The notes under the pieces were generated by a model that worked only from the letters and a program-made list of their open reading frames with translations, did no database searches and had not been told where the DNA came from. Both the position numbers and the translations under genes were made by a program. A DNA stretch of 64,000 bases from Rhinopithecus roxellana (lineage: Eukaryota; Chordata; Mammalia; Primates; Cercopithecidae). Of the stretch, positions 50,582 through 62,990 are shown one piece after another. How positions within the stretch are numbered: the stretch's first letter is position 1; each line of letters begins with the position of its first letter. The DNA lies in NCBI RefSeq assembly GCF_007565055.1, contig NC_044567.1, positions 46,427,980-46,491,979 on the forward strand, written 5' to 3'.

Positions 50582-50877
50582 ATCATCTATTTTTTGAGAC
50601 AGGGTCTTATTCTCTCACCCAGGCTGGAGTGCAGTGGTGCCATCTTGGCTCACTGCAGCCTGGACCTCCCTGGCTCAGGCGTTCCTCCTGCTTCAGCCTC
50701 CCCAGTAGCTGGGACCACAAGCACAAGCCACTACATCTGGGTAATTTTTAAAAATTTTTTCTACAGACAGGGTCTCACTATGCTGCCCAGGCTGGTCTCA
50801 AACTCCTGAGCTCAAGAAATCCTGCCCTGTCAGCTTCCCAAAGTGCTGGAATTACAGGTGTGAGCCATCACACCCAG
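50537..50877 (-). mobile_element. Alu with (TCTA)n tail
   Basis: Reverse Alu. The CTGAATGTCAT duplication lies outside the TCTA array (50537-50580), so the microsatellite grew from the Alu tail. Confidence 0.9.
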
Positions 50878-50899
50878 CTGAATGTCATATTCTTGCAGC

Positions 50900-51025
50900 A
50901 ACAGTGAGTTCCTCTCTGAGCCTCAGTTTCCTCCTCTGTAACATGTGAATAATTATAGTACCTGCCCTAAAGGATTTCTGCTACGAAGCAAATACAAGAC
51001 CCTGCATGATGCCTATCACGTTAGA
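50900..51025 (+). repeat. MIR element
   Basis: CTGAGCCTCAGTTTCCTCCT, then TAATTATAGTACCTGCCCT, matches MIR. Confidence 0.7.
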
Positions 51026-52904
51026 ACCATAACTGAATTGTCTCAGACAATGGGTGGAACCAGATGGAGTCTTGAAGTACATTGACTTTTCCTGCTTATT
51101 ACACTCACATCACAGCAGAACTGGGTTCATGTGGGTTAGTAAAATTAGTCCTAAAGCCCCAATGCTGAGGACATCCACTAAGTGGTGAGGAAAAGGAGCT
51201 CCCACACCAATCCTTTTAAACCAGGGTGCAGTTGATGGAAATGACCACCAGAGGGCAGGGCTGGGTCACTTTTGAGGGGAATCACTTCACGGTCCGTCAA
51301 ATGCAGGCCCACCAGGGTAGCTGTCCTGGAGGCTGCCTCAATTCTAACCGCCTTGTGTTGAGTCTGGGGGTGTCCCGTCTGCTAATCTGCCCAGGTCTGA
51401 GCTCAGCAGAGTCCCCTGGTGTCAGGTTATCCAAAAGTGGATGTGCCCAGACTCTTCTCTGGTTCCTATCTGCAATGGAGGGTCACTGCAACCTCTTCAG
51501 ACTCCAGTTCTGACGTCCCACCACAGGTCCTGCACCTGCATCGCGCCCCTTCCACTCACTCACCTGCACCTGTGGCAGAGCAATCGTAAATGACAGTATT
51601 TCCCGCCAAGCCTGGCCTGAGAATCTTTCTCGGCGTCTCACGCCAGACCGTGGCTACCGATGGCTCAGTGACATCAGCGGCACCGTCATTCAGCAGATAT
51701 TTCTGGTACCTCTATGTGCCAAGCACTGTTCTACTTGACATCCTTTCCCTGGCCCAAGTCAGGCCCAAACCAAGGGTCAGTTTCTCTGACACAGAGTGAA
51801 ATTTCTTGGTCTCTCCAAATTCAGAGTGAACCTGGGCTGCTCTCTACAAGGGTGTCCCCCGCACTTACGGGCTTATCCTGACAACAGGCATAAGATGAGA
51901 AACCCCCAAACCTGAAATTCCCATACTATACTCGTAGTTGGACCCTGCCATGCTCCCTTAGCCAAATTCAGAACAGTAACCACTCTCTCCCTGCCAAGTT
52001 GACTCATCTAACCTCAAATAACCCTCATAAGAGTCTGACCCAGAGCTGAGACAATGCCCTAAATCAGACTTTTCTTCCTTCACTCTATTCCTACCAAGAA
52101 GTGAAGAAATACTCACAAAGACTGTACTTCCCACGACGGGTTAGATGTCAAACATCCTCTCCCTTCGAATATCCAAATGCTGTTGGAGTTGGCAGACACG
52201 TGCTGTGACTGTGGGTTTGCATTTAAGAATGTTTTGAGAATGTTTGCTCCTCAAGGAAAAGAAGGGAAAATGTTCTTGTAGGATTATGCAATTTTAGAGA
52301 AAGGGAAGCTGAGCAGGTCCTTGATATGAGCACTGCAGACTATTTTAAGAAAGGGGAGAGGAAGAATACAAGGACTCAAAGGGTTTAACGCTGCTTAGAT
52401 CAGACAGATCACAAAATATTTGTGGGGGATTTATCACTAAGATGGAATTTAGCTGACTGCACGGTATAAGATGCTGAAGATAGCAATGCAAGAAGAAAAG
52501 ATTTCAGCCTGTTTAATCACTCCAGGAGAAAGGCAGAAACACACCAGAGAGGCTCGTAGTGGAGTGACCTTATGAGGCTGAGTCAAGCGAAGGCGTGAGG
52601 GCTGAGGCCTGATCTCATTTATGTACCTATGAGCCAACTTTGCAGAAATGGGGGGACCAGAAAGGAAATGATGGTTAACATGAGAGTTCAGGGATCAGAA
52701 GATAAAGTGTTCAGCAGTCACCTGGTGGCCCAGCCACAGAGCCCAGAGGGAGCTACGCGCACATTAATGGGCCATGGAATCTATAAGAGGCAAACAGGGG
52801 CCCTATCTAAATATTTCTTGAGGTTGCCATGAGCTTGGCACAATGCCAATCATAATAATCCTAAATCGTGAAGAAAATAACATGCTACTAACTGCACTCT
52901 GTTT
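51026..52904. other. Intergenic, mostly unrecognised
   Basis: Non-repeat sequence apart from a short MIR-like piece at about 51680-51745 (AGATATTTCTGGTACCTCTA and CCAAGCACTGTTCTA). No gene is supported. Confidence 0.45.
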
Positions 52905-53155
52905 AAGACGATAGGAAACACAAAAGACCACGCATTGTATGAATCTGTTTGTGAAATGCTCAGAATAGGCAAATCCACAGAGAAAGAAATAGATGACTCG
53001 TTTCCAGAAGGTGAGAGAAGGGAAGAATGGAGAGTGAGTGCTTAATGAGTATGGAGTTTCTTTTGGGGGTGTTAAAATGCCTTAAAATTAGCTTGTGGTG
53101 ATGGCTGCACATCTCAGAGAATATACCATACTAAAAACCACTGAACTTTTAATAA
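52905..53155 (+). repeat. Old L1 (L1M-type) 3' end
   Basis: ATGCTCAGAATAGGCAAATC, GGTGTTAAAATGCCTTAAAA and AAAACCACTGAACTTTTAAT are standard old-L1 tail blocks. Confidence 0.7.
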
Positions 53156-53650
53156 GTGAGTGTTATGGCATGTGAATGTGTCTCCTCAAGCTGTAAAATG
53201 AAGAAGAGAGGGAGGTATGTAATACATCTTCTAAATATCCCATTGGAAATTACTTCAAACCTCAACAACATAAAGGGATTAGATTCATTTATCTGGAGAA
53301 TTCAGCGTGGGAAATTTCATTCTCAGGTAATGCTAGGAAAATGAGGTGTTTCTGTATAATCGCCAGAGTTGAATTCAGTAAAGTAGAAAGATTAGAGAAA
53401 GAAAATGTAAAATGTACCCCCAATTCCGTGGAAATGCAGATTTTTACAGATGGGACTCGGAAGATCACATGGCCATTCAGATCTAATCTCTTCTTTAATG
53501 GAAGAAAAAGCAGTCTAAAACAGCACAAAAGATCTGAAAATAAAAATAGTCTCTTTTGTATCCCAGTTCATCCATGCCTCTCCCTAAAGTAAGCACTGTT
53601 TGCAATTTCTTGTATGTCCTTCCATGAATGTTCTATTCACATACAGGTAC

Positions 53651-53652
<2 letters not shown>

Positions 53653-53694
<42 letters not shown>
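53653..53694. repeat. (CA)n microsatellite
   Basis: About 21 pure AC/CA units. Confidence 0.95.
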
Positions 53695-53696
<2 letters not shown>

Positions 53697-53799
53697 CCCC
53701 TACAGTCCAGTCAGACTGAAGGTGTAGGAGAAAAAATATATAAATTAATTTCAAAGAAGAGCTTCCTGAATACATGAGCAAGTCCTCAGAGTTACTCTT

Positions 53800-54060
53800 T
53801 TTTTTTTTTTTTTTTTTTGAGACGGAGTCTCACTCTGTTGCCCAGGCTAGAGTGCAGTGGCGCGATCTCGGCTCACTGCCAGCTCCACCTCCTGGGTTCA
53901 CGCCATTCTCCTGCCTCAGCCTCCTGAGTAGCTGGGACTACAGGTGCCCACCACCATGCCCGGCTAATGGTTTGTATTTTTTGTAGAGATGGGGTTTCAC
54001 TGTGTTAGCCAGGATGGTCTCGATCTCTTGACCTTGTGATCTGCCCACCTCGGCCTCCCA
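53800..54060 (-). mobile_element. AluY, 5' truncated
   Basis: Reverse AluY that stops at GGCCTCCCA. The remaining head is missing. Confidence 0.9.
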
Positions 54061-55248
54061 ATACTCTAACCTGTTTACATGGTAGAAGCACTTCCTTTTA
54101 TTTAAACACACTCAGAAATGAGCAGGGAGTGGCAGAGCCTCACACATTTATGCCTGCAATCAGAGGTTGGCAACCTATTCGCACGTGAGTGACCCTGAGT
54201 GACACATCACTGCTCAAGTCAGTGACCTAAAAAGATGTGCGATGCGCACAGCTCCTTTTGGACCTGCAGCGGCACCTTCCACACTTTTCTCCAGACAAAC
54301 ACGGGCTCCTAGGCCACAAAATACATCTCTATTTCTCCTATCCTAGGTTTATGTGGAAGCCCTCAAGTTATACTATGAGGGGGTGGAAGACAGAGATGGT
54401 ATGTGGAGGATTATGGCTGACGTGCACGGATGGAGGCTTCCATTTCCACGGGGGAGAATGCAGCCCTGGCAAGATGCACAGGGAAGGTGGTTGAATCTGT
54501 GCACGGTGGTTAAGCAGTCAAGGCGCTGTCAAGAAAATCACTGTTGGGTACATTCGAGGGGGCAAGAGTGACATAATCACAAGGTTCCGCTTCAAGATTG
54601 GCTTCCGATCAACTACAAAGTGAAATATTTGTCTGGCAGGTAATGTGTAGTTCAACACAAGAACAAGGCTATTGCCTTGAAATATGGTACTGAAATAGAA
54701 GGAATACGGTCTCCAGCTTGCAAAGTCCCCTTGAAGATTCTTCACCCTCCGAAGTATTTTTAGTCATGGTAATTGTAGATGGTGGGCAAAGTGCTACAGC
54801 CCTCAAAATAAGATGGCTCTTGAAAATGTAAGGTCAGCAAATGCCATCTCCGTAAGTCAAGCCTGCAAGAAGGATGGGATTAGCTGTCTACAGGGCAGCT
54901 TTCCAGAAGTAACCCGTCTTGCAGAGTGATTTGGAGTGACCTTGCAGAGGGGATTAAAGTGTTTCTCTTGAGTATGTCATTAGCAAGCGGCAAAACAATC
55001 CAACACTTAGTAAACTGTGTGTTGGGGTAACAAGAGTGCAAAGGCAAGGTGGTGGTCGTATGAGTATTTGCAAAGGGGAAGTTGGAAAATGAAAATCTAT
55101 CAGTGTGTCACCAGGAGGTTCAACACCCACTTGGATTCTGGATGACTGATCCTGACACTTTACATAAGAACAGGTTTACGGAAAAGGAGGTCCAGCCATC
55201 AGACCTTCAGAGTTTGATGGAAATTGCACATAAGGAGCTTCAACTTTT
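54061..55248. other. About 1.2 kb unclassified block
   Basis: No Alu or known gene. Short open frames occur on both strands, none with a domain I recognise. It may be an old transposon or a decayed pseudogene. Confidence 0.35.
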
Positions 55249-55540
55249 GGCCAGGTGCAGTGGTTCATGACTGTAATCTCAGCACTTTGGGAGGCTGAGG
55301 TGGGAGGATTACCTGAGATCAGGAGTTCGAGACCAGCCTAGCCAACATGGTGAAACCCCATCTGTACAAAAATACAAAAATTAGCTGGGTGTGATGGTGG
55401 GTGCCTGTAATACCAGCTACTAGGGTGGCTGAGGCGGGAGAATTGCTTCAACCCAGGAGGCAGAGGTTGCAGTGAGCCAAGATCTCGCCATTGCACTCCA
55501 ACCTGGGTGACAGAGTGAGACTCCGGTCTCCAAAAAACAA
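55249..55540 (+). mobile_element. Alu
   Basis: Forward Alu with CCAACTTTT/TCAACTTTT flanks. Confidence 0.92.
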
Positions 55541-55794
55541 AAGATCCAACTTTTATTCTGTGCTCACCAAGTGACCTTCTGACATTGTTTACCACAAAGA
55601 GAATGTTCTGGAACAGAGTTTGGTTTCACTTCCTAGACCCAGAAGAGTTCCCTTAATAAGCTAATCATCAACTGGAATTCTGGTAGAACACTCAGTGCCT
55701 TGTGAGTTTAGTTAGTATGAACCAATTTCTGACCACTGGATTAATTCTAGATGCCCTAATAAATCACATTCCTGAACTCCAACCTATCATTCTC

Positions 55795-55862
55795 TCATCT
55801 AACATTTATTGAGCAGCTACTGTCTACCAAGCTCTATGGTAGGGACTGGTAAAACCCAGATA
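55795..55862 (-). repeat. MIR-like fragment
   Basis: AACATTTATTGAGCAGCTAC and CCAAGCTCTATGGTAGGGAC match the reverse MIR end. Confidence 0.55.
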
Positions 55863-56079
55863 AAGGACACAGCCGCTGCCCTCAGGGAGCTTCCAGACCA
55901 CTGTTGACCCAGTCCTGGAGTGTGAGTAAACATCACGCTTGCTAGGGCTGAGCCTGAAAGGGATAATGAGCCTCCTCCACTGTTACGGAATCAGAACTTC
56001 CTTTGCATTTACAGTCTACCCATGGGATCAGAAAATCAGTCAACCTTAGATCTGAAAGGAACCTCAGGCATCACCTTAT

Positions 56080-56600
56080 TTAGTGACTCTCAATGCTAGC
56101 TACACATGACAATCACTGGAGGAGCTTTTAAAAAATACTGATGCTGGCCGGGCGCGGTGGCTCACACCTGTAATCCCAGCACTTTGGGAGGCAGAGGAGG
56201 GTGAATCACCTGAGGTTGGGAGTTCGAGACCAGCCTGACTAACATGGTGAAACCCTGTCTCTACTAAAAATGCAAAATTAGCCGGGCGTGGTGGCGCATG
56301 CCTGTAATCCCAGCTACTCGAGAGGCTGAGGCAGGAGAATTGCTTGAACCCGGGAGGTGGAGGTTGCAGTGAGCCGAGACCACACCATTGCACTTCAGCC
56401 TGGGCAACATGAGCGAAATTCCTTCTCAAAAAAAAAAAAAAAATACTGATGCCTGGTCTAACCCTGTCCCTACCCCAGGTTGTTAATGAAATTGATTTGA
56501 AGAGGGCCCCAGATGCCAGCATTTTTCATATTTGTCCAGGTGACTCAAAGGTGAAGGCAGGGCTGAGAATCCCTGATCTAGTCCAACGCCTGGATTTTCC
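56080..56600 (+). mobile_element. MER5-like element split by an Alu
   Basis: CAATCACTGGAGGAGCTTTT precedes the Alu. CCCCAGATGCCAGCATTTTT and AGGTGACTCAAAGGTGA follow it. Confidence 0.55.
56146..56440 (+). mobile_element. Alu inside a MER5-like element
   Basis: Forward Alu with target duplication AAAAATACTGATGC. Confidence 0.93.
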
Positions 56601-56785
56601 AGGGGCTAAACTGAGACCCAAGGAACTGAAAGAATGTGCCCAAAGTTCACTCACATAAATTCAGGGACTTATCTGGGACCCTAAGTCAGAGTGTGCTTTG
56701 CTCCAGTCAATGTCTCCGAGATCTAGTCATTTGAATACAATCCTCACAACACGGTCACAGACACATGCATCTCTATGTACTTTTT

Positions 56786-57100
56786 AATTAATTTATTTAT
56801 TTACTTATTTTGAGACAGAGTCTCACTCTGTCACCTAGGCTAGAGTGCAGTGGCGTGATCTCGGCTCCCTGCAACCTCTGCCTGTGGGGTTCAAGTGATT
56901 CTCCTGCCTCAGCCTCCTGAGTAGCTGGGAATACAGGCATGCGCCACCACGCCGGGCCGCCCGGCTAATTTTTGTATTTTTAGTGGAGATGGGGTTTCAC
57001 CATGTTGGCCAGGCTGTTCTTGAACTCCTGACCTCAAGTGATCTACCCACCTCGGCCTCCCAAAGTGCTGGGATTACAAGTGTGAGCCACTGCGCCCGGC
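56786..57100 (-). mobile_element. Alu
   Basis: Reverse Alu with CTCTATGTACTTTTT on both flanks. Confidence 0.93.
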
Positions 57101-58139
57101 CTCTATGTACTTTTTTTAAAAAAATGATTTTTAAAACATAATGCTGTTTAGCCTTGTCTTCAGCAATAAAATCAGTAAAATACACCTTAAAATTAAGAAC
57201 AATTAAGATGCGATGGACTTCGCAGTCGACCACCTTAGCTCCTGCTGTACATCACGCCTTGTGCATGTATCACACTTCGAAACACAGAAGACTGAGGTAC
57301 TGGGAGTACTGGGAAGACTTGGGAAGGTCTAAGGCAGGTGTTGTAGACCTTTGTCCTGAGTCACTCACATGTGAGGCTGAAGAAGCTGCAGGTGACCACA
57401 GGTACGAGGGAGCAGCTGACCCTCATGGAGTCTGTCAGTCCTTGGCAGCACTCAAATCCTCACACAGGGGTTAATGATGGGATTGGAGCGAGGAAGGAGG
57501 GGGTGACAACCGGAGGATTCATTTTACCTCTCCTGGAAAGGCTACAGGTCACCCTGTACCAACAGACTATTAAAATGAAGCTGCCTATCCATCACCTGGA
57601 ATCTGCTGATACAAACACGCTGAAATTGATCTAGCAGGAGGGGAAAATACCATTACAGAAGGCTCATAAAGTCACAGCGCAGGGATGCAGCTTACACTGG
57701 AGGCCATCTTTCAGCCTGGGTTTAAAGATTCAGAATTTTAAATTTATTATTCTACTTATCAGGACTTACTTTCTTTTTTGAATAAGCTCATTAATCTTGA
57801 TAGGTTGTTTAATATATTCTAAAGCGATATGCAATATTCTGAGAGAAAGGAGAGAAAAAAACAACATATTCATCCATCTCCCTCTCAGTTCAGCTTCAAG
57901 ATAAGTTAGTTCTCTGAGTTTGAACAAATTCTCCATTGTCAGGGCTTTAATTAAGAAGTTTCCCAGTTTTTAAATTTGGGAGAAAAGTGATGAAAGGAAT
58001 TGGAAAATTTATACTCAGGTAAAATGAGACGACCTGGAATCCTTATCTAAACCAACCAATCTAAAGAAAACCTAAGACTTTGTTCATGTCTCTTTTTCTC
58101 TCTCACTTTTATGTTTAAAAAGACTGTTCAACCAACCAA
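57101..58139. other. Intergenic, nothing recognised
   Basis: No gene is supported. Short frames near 57154-57634 lack domains. Confidence 0.45.
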
Positions 58140-58720
58140 TTTCCTAGTAATTCCACTCCTGGGAAAGTCCCTTGGATGGATTCTGATTCAAGTGCACAAG
58201 AAGACATAAAGAAAGATGTTCAATGCTTAATTTTTTATAATAGAGAAAAGTTAGAAGTATGTTGAATGTTCATCAACTGGAAACAGGATAAACTGTGGTA
58301 GAATCATATGAAATGCTACACAGCCATGAAAATGAGTGAATAAGAGTTACATATGTCTCAAAAATTGATGGAAAACAGCATATATATATATATATATGCA
58401 GTGCCATACTATTTTGGTGTAGTTTTAAAATATAATACAATAGTGCATAGTGCTTATGGATATAAACACATATCATAAAAGCGTAAAGCATTGGACAGGA
58501 AGATACACACCAACTTTAGGGAAACAGTTGCCCCTGGGATGAAGGCAGGAGATAAGTACAGTATTTTACTATTGCAATTATTTTAAAGATCTGAAGCAAA
58601 TATGAAAAATGACATTTGTTAAATCTAGATGGTAGGTCATGGAGACGTGTTAATTTATGTTTTCAAACTTTTCTGTCAGTTTCAAACTTTATAGTTGAAA
58701 AATAAAGTTATTTAAGCCAT
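58140..58720 (+). repeat. Old L1 (L1M-type) 3' end
   Basis: TTCATCAACTGGAAACAGGA, GAAATGCTACACAGCCATGA and GTTAAATCTAGATGGTAGGT are typical old-L1 tail blocks. A (TA)n run sits at about 58379-58397. Confidence 0.7.
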
Positions 58721-58901
58721 TGAAGCCTCTGAGTCAAAAATATATACATGAATTCCTTGGGTAGAAATATCTGATCATGACAGAAAAGCCTGCCTTGTCC
58801 TATTGAGAGACAAATGCAAAACTCAATGTTTCTTAGGGATGCAGACACAAAGAAAATTGGCAGAAGGAATTTGCTAAGGGGTTAATAAAATAAAGCCCAA
58901 G

Positions 58902-59063
58902 AGCCAAACACGATGGCTCATGCCTGTAATCCCAGCACTTTGGGATGCCAAGCGGGGAGGACCGCTTGAGCCCAGGAGTTCGAGGCTGCAGTGAGCTATG
59001 ATCGCACCACTGTACTCCAACCTGGGTGACAGAATGAGACCTTGTCTTTTTTTTTTTTTTTTT
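58902..59063 (+). mobile_element. Free left Alu-like monomer
   Basis: A single-arm Alu-like unit (GCTCATGCCTGTAATCCC to CAACCTGGGTGACAGAATGA). Its tail is T-rich instead of A-rich. Confidence 0.8.
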
Positions 59064-59423
59064 AAGTTAAACCAAAAATTCTATATAATTTAAAAAATAG
59101 TGAGATAAAAGTATTTCACTTAATTAAAAAGCCTTGCTTTTTAAAAACACATGGCAAAATAATTCTTTTAACTTTCTTTCTTTCTTGAATTTGCTTAAAA
59201 AGTTAAAAAAGTAATAGGTATTCATTTCACAAGTCAAGCAGTACAGAGACAGTTAAAGAAGACTATATCTCATCTCTCATTTCAATTCCAACCCCACACC
59301 ACAAGTTAACCTAGGTTAACAATTGGATACGTATCCTTTCGTCCCTTTCTCTATAAAAATGTTTAAAATAGTTTTGCAAAATTTTTCAAACCGATGTTGT
59401 TGTTATTATTATTATTATTATTA

Positions 59424-59710
59424 TTTTTTAGACAGAGACTCTCTCACCCAGGCTGGAGTGCAATGGTGCATTCAGGATTCACTGTGGTCTCAATCTCCTG
59501 GGAAAACGTGATCCTCCTGCCTCGGCCTCCTGAGTAGTTGGGATTAAAGGCACGAGGCACCATGCCTGGCTAATTTTTTTCCTGCTTTTTATAGAGATAG
59601 AGTCTTGCTATGTTGCCCAGGCTGGCCTCCAACTCCTGTCCTCAAGCGATCTTCCCATCTTGACCTCCCAAAGTGCTGAGATTTACAGGCGTGAGCCATC
59701 ACACCTGGCC
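59424..59710 (-). mobile_element. Old Alu with (ATT)n head
   Basis: Reverse, diverged Alu preceded by a TTA/ATT microsatellite at about 59398-59424. Confidence 0.9.
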
Positions 59711-60924
59711 AATTCAGTTTTTATAATTAAAAATCGTTATTTTTTTCATGACCAAAGCAATCCATAGTTGTTATAGAAATATACGGAAAATCCAAGTGAG
59801 TAAAACCAAGGTAAAATAAAAATATGCAAATGGGCATGCATTTTAATTCATGGCTTGGGTAAAATACATATTTAAATCCTGAATCAAAGACTTAGGACAA
59901 ATGCCACTTGCTAGCACACAGGTGGCTAGCTTCACTTACAGCAGTCGCTTAATGATACCCAGGGGAGTCAGGCAGAATGGCGCCACTTTAGAGGGGGTGT
60001 AATTTGTGTTGGTAAATCACTACTCATACCCTGAGGTTTAAAGTAGGGTGCCACCCTGGTGCCCTAGAGTACAGCAGAGGGTGCAGGCCGAGAAAGGATT
60101 TTCCACTCCCTTCTGCCAGTCTGTGGGACAGCCGTGGCTCTTCATGTTCCCCTTTGGTTTTCCTTACTCCCCCACCCTCCTGTCACTGTCCTCCTGTTCT
60201 TCTCTTCACCACCTCCCTCCCCCTCCTCCTTCTCTTTCTCCAGCTGGCAAAGGAAGTGTCCGTGTCACTCCCCTCTAGGGTAACTGGAGCCCTTCAGCTG
60301 TTTGGGTCCCTGTTTGGAAGGACATCTCAGCATCACCCAGGGCTCCCAGGACAGCAAACCTCCCAGAAGGCTTCATCTGTCAGAGCAGGAGCTTACTTAG
60401 AATTCCTTACAAGAACACTGCAAGAGCAATTAAAATAAGTTATCTTAGGTGATGAAAAAAAAATTTCTCCAGAGGAGCCTCAGTCCCTTCCTGAGACTTC
60501 CATCTCAAAATAAAACCGTGCCCTATACCAGTTTGGGGGTGGGGATGGGCACTCACCATGCAGCCCTGGAGGGTGTGCAGGGAGAAAGCTGCAAGGAAAA
60601 GATGAAAAGGCAGCACTATTACCCCAGAAAGAGGGTGGTAAAAGAGATGTAGGGAACAGGAGAAGAGTGTGGACATCTTAGGCAAGAACGGCGTTAGCCT
60701 TCACCTGCCAAGAGCTTCAGAGACTGGGGGTGGGACTGGCCTGGGGTGAGTGGATGCTCTTCTCTCTTCTCTCTCTTCCCTTCTTTCCTCCATGCCTTTC
60801 TTTCTTTCTTTTGCACTTCTACTCAATCTTAAACCCCTTTTCCAAAACAGGTTATTTGGAAATAAATTAGCATCACCAGCCTAGCCCCGAGCTCTTTGGA
60901 GAGGCTTCCCCAGAACAACTACTG
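59711..60924. other. Intergenic, nothing recognised
   Basis: Unique-looking sequence with C/T-rich stretches near 60160-60240 and 60760-60810. No gene is supported. Confidence 0.45.
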
Positions 60925-61165
60925 GTGTAAAACATCAACTCCCATAGAAAGTGCAACACTAAGATGAACCCTAGTGTACACTGTGGATGAAGCGCAATAA
61001 TGATGCCTCAGTGGACTGTAACAAATGTACCACGTGGTGTGGGATATTGACAATCGGGGAGGCTATGCTGTGTATGAAGGCAGGGAGTATCTGGGAAATC
61101 TCTGTACTTTCCACTAAGTTTTGCTATAAACCTAAAATTGCTCTAAAAATTAAAGTGCATTAAAA
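60925..61165 (+). repeat. Old L1 (L1M-type) 3' end
   Basis: GGGATATTGACAATCGGGGA, GTATCTGGGAAATCTCTGTA and AACCTAAAATTGCTCTAAAA match an ancient L1 tail. Confidence 0.75.
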
Positions 61166-61184
61166 TATTTTTAAATTTCAAAAA

Positions 61185-61310
61185 AAAATTTCTGTAGAGA
61201 TAGGATCTCACCATGTTGCCTAGGTTGCTCTCGGACTCCTGGCCTCAAGCAATCCTCCCACCTTGGCCTCCAGCAATCCTCCCACCTTGGCCTCCCAAAG
61301 CGCTGGGATT
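61185..61310 (-). mobile_element. Alu fragment with a 24-bp tandem duplication
   Basis: Reverse Alu fragment. AGCAATCCTCCCACCTTGGC followed by CTCC occurs twice in tandem (about 61249-61296). Confidence 0.85.
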
Positions 61311-61854
61311 AAAACATTTTTTAAAAGTCAACAACCACTGCCAGGAGACACAAATACACACCATACCCAGTTGTACAATGCAGTTATTAAATAAACAAAT
61401 ACATTAAGGGGAAAGAAACAAGGACTTTCAAGACAGTCTCCAGGGTCTAATATCAGTAGGCACCTAGTAATCGATGTGGGGACAAGGAGCCTTGGCTGGG
61501 GGCCACATGCCCTTGCCTGGTGCCAGGATCCTTTGGCATTATCATTTTACACAGGGAGATGCAAGAATGTCTTTATAATCCAAGGCTTGGGCTCCCCCTC
61601 CTTGATCCCCATGGGGTAAGAAATCTGAGGACAGAATGAGCCTGCCAGTCATGTCCTCCTGACATTGCCGATCTGGCCGAGGGATGGGACTGAACTTGCA
61701 AATCCCTCCGGGGCTATTCTCAGAAACCAAGTGATGAGGAAACCTGACCTCAGCTGAACTACCTGACAGGCTGGGTTTCTCTACTGACCCTGACCAAGGT
61801 AATGTTATCATCAATCGCACGTTGTTCATCAGATATTACCAATCACACGTTATT

Positions 61855-62095
61855 AAAAACTCAGCATCTGTTGATTACTTACCGTGGGCCAGTCATAACA
61901 CTGAGTCCTTCACATACATTCTTTTACTTGCTCCTTTTGTTCCTACTTAAGAAATAGGTGCCATGCTTATCCCTATTTAACAGATAATGAGCCTGAGTGA
62001 GGACTGAGGTTTGGAGAGAGTAAATAATTTGCTAAAACCACACATACTAAGGTTCAGAGCTCAGAAAGCCACTCAAGTCTTCCATGCACCAAGGT
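61855..62095 (-). repeat. MIR element
   Basis: The reverse MIR order is nearly complete: TTACCGTGGGCCAGTCATAA, TTATCCCTATTTAACAGATA, TAAATAATTTGCTAAAACCA. Confidence 0.75.
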
Positions 62096-62229
62096 CCACA
62101 CTCTTCCTTCCTACATCCCACTCTCAGGGTTTTACTGGTATTATAGCCATAACAATGTGTGGGAGAGAGAGCCCTTTGGGTTTTACTAGTCAGTTGCATC
62201 TGTTTCATAGTATCCACAATTGGATTAGC

Positions 62230-62990
62230 TGAAGACCCTTTGACTCCCACCTCTACCTATCTTTCCAGATGCTTCTGGGCTCACTCTCCCTGCCATACCT
62301 TATACAGCAGCCACCCTGGACCATTGACTTGTCTCCAGACTTATCAGGCTTTCCTACCACTCCACATGGAATCTGTGCTCGTGTGGTGCTGCCTTCTGTG
62401 GATGCTCTTCCTCCATTCCCTGTCCACCAATCCCTCTTTCGAGAATAAATTGCAATGTTGTCTCCTCTTCAGGGAAGCCTTTCCTACCCTTGCAAGAATT
62501 ACTTTTCGTGTCCCCACTGTGTTCCTGCCACACTGTGAGAAGACACTCTCAAATCTAGCTCCTAACATATTGCTGTTTGCTATTTTTTTTTTTTTTTTTT
62601 AATTCATGAGTCCTTCCCACTAGACTCTGTGGAGGCAACAGTTGTCTACTTTATCTTACTCACTCTCTTTTTTTTTTTTTTTTTGAGACGGAGTCTTGCT
62701 CTGTCGCCCGGGCTGGAGTGCAGTGGCCGGATCTCAGCTCACTGCAAGCTCCGCCTCCCGGGTTTACGCCATTCTCCTGCCTCAGCCTCCGGAGTAGCTG
62801 GGACTACAGGCGCCCGCCACCTCGCCCGGCTAGATTTTTGTATTTTTTCGTAGAGACGGGGTTTCACCGTGTTAGCCTGGATGGTCTCGATCTCCTGACC
62901 TCGTGATCCGCCCGCCTCAGCCTCCCAAAGTGCTGGGATTACAGGCTTGAGCCACCGCGCCCGGCTATCTTACTCACTCTCATAGTGACT
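62230..62990 (+). repeat. L2-like element split by an Alu (tentative)
   Basis: CTCCTCTTCAGGGAAGCCTT followed by CCCACTAGACTCTGTGGAGG resembles LINE-2. The Alu at 62668-62965 interrupts it. Confidence 0.5.
62668..62965 (-). mobile_element. Young AluY of Old World monkey type
   Basis: Reverse AluY with GGCTTGAGCC, CACCTCGCCCGGCTAGATTT, GGGTTTACGCC and GTGGCCGGATC. A perfect 16-bp target duplication TATCTTACTCACTCTC flanks it. Confidence 0.93.
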
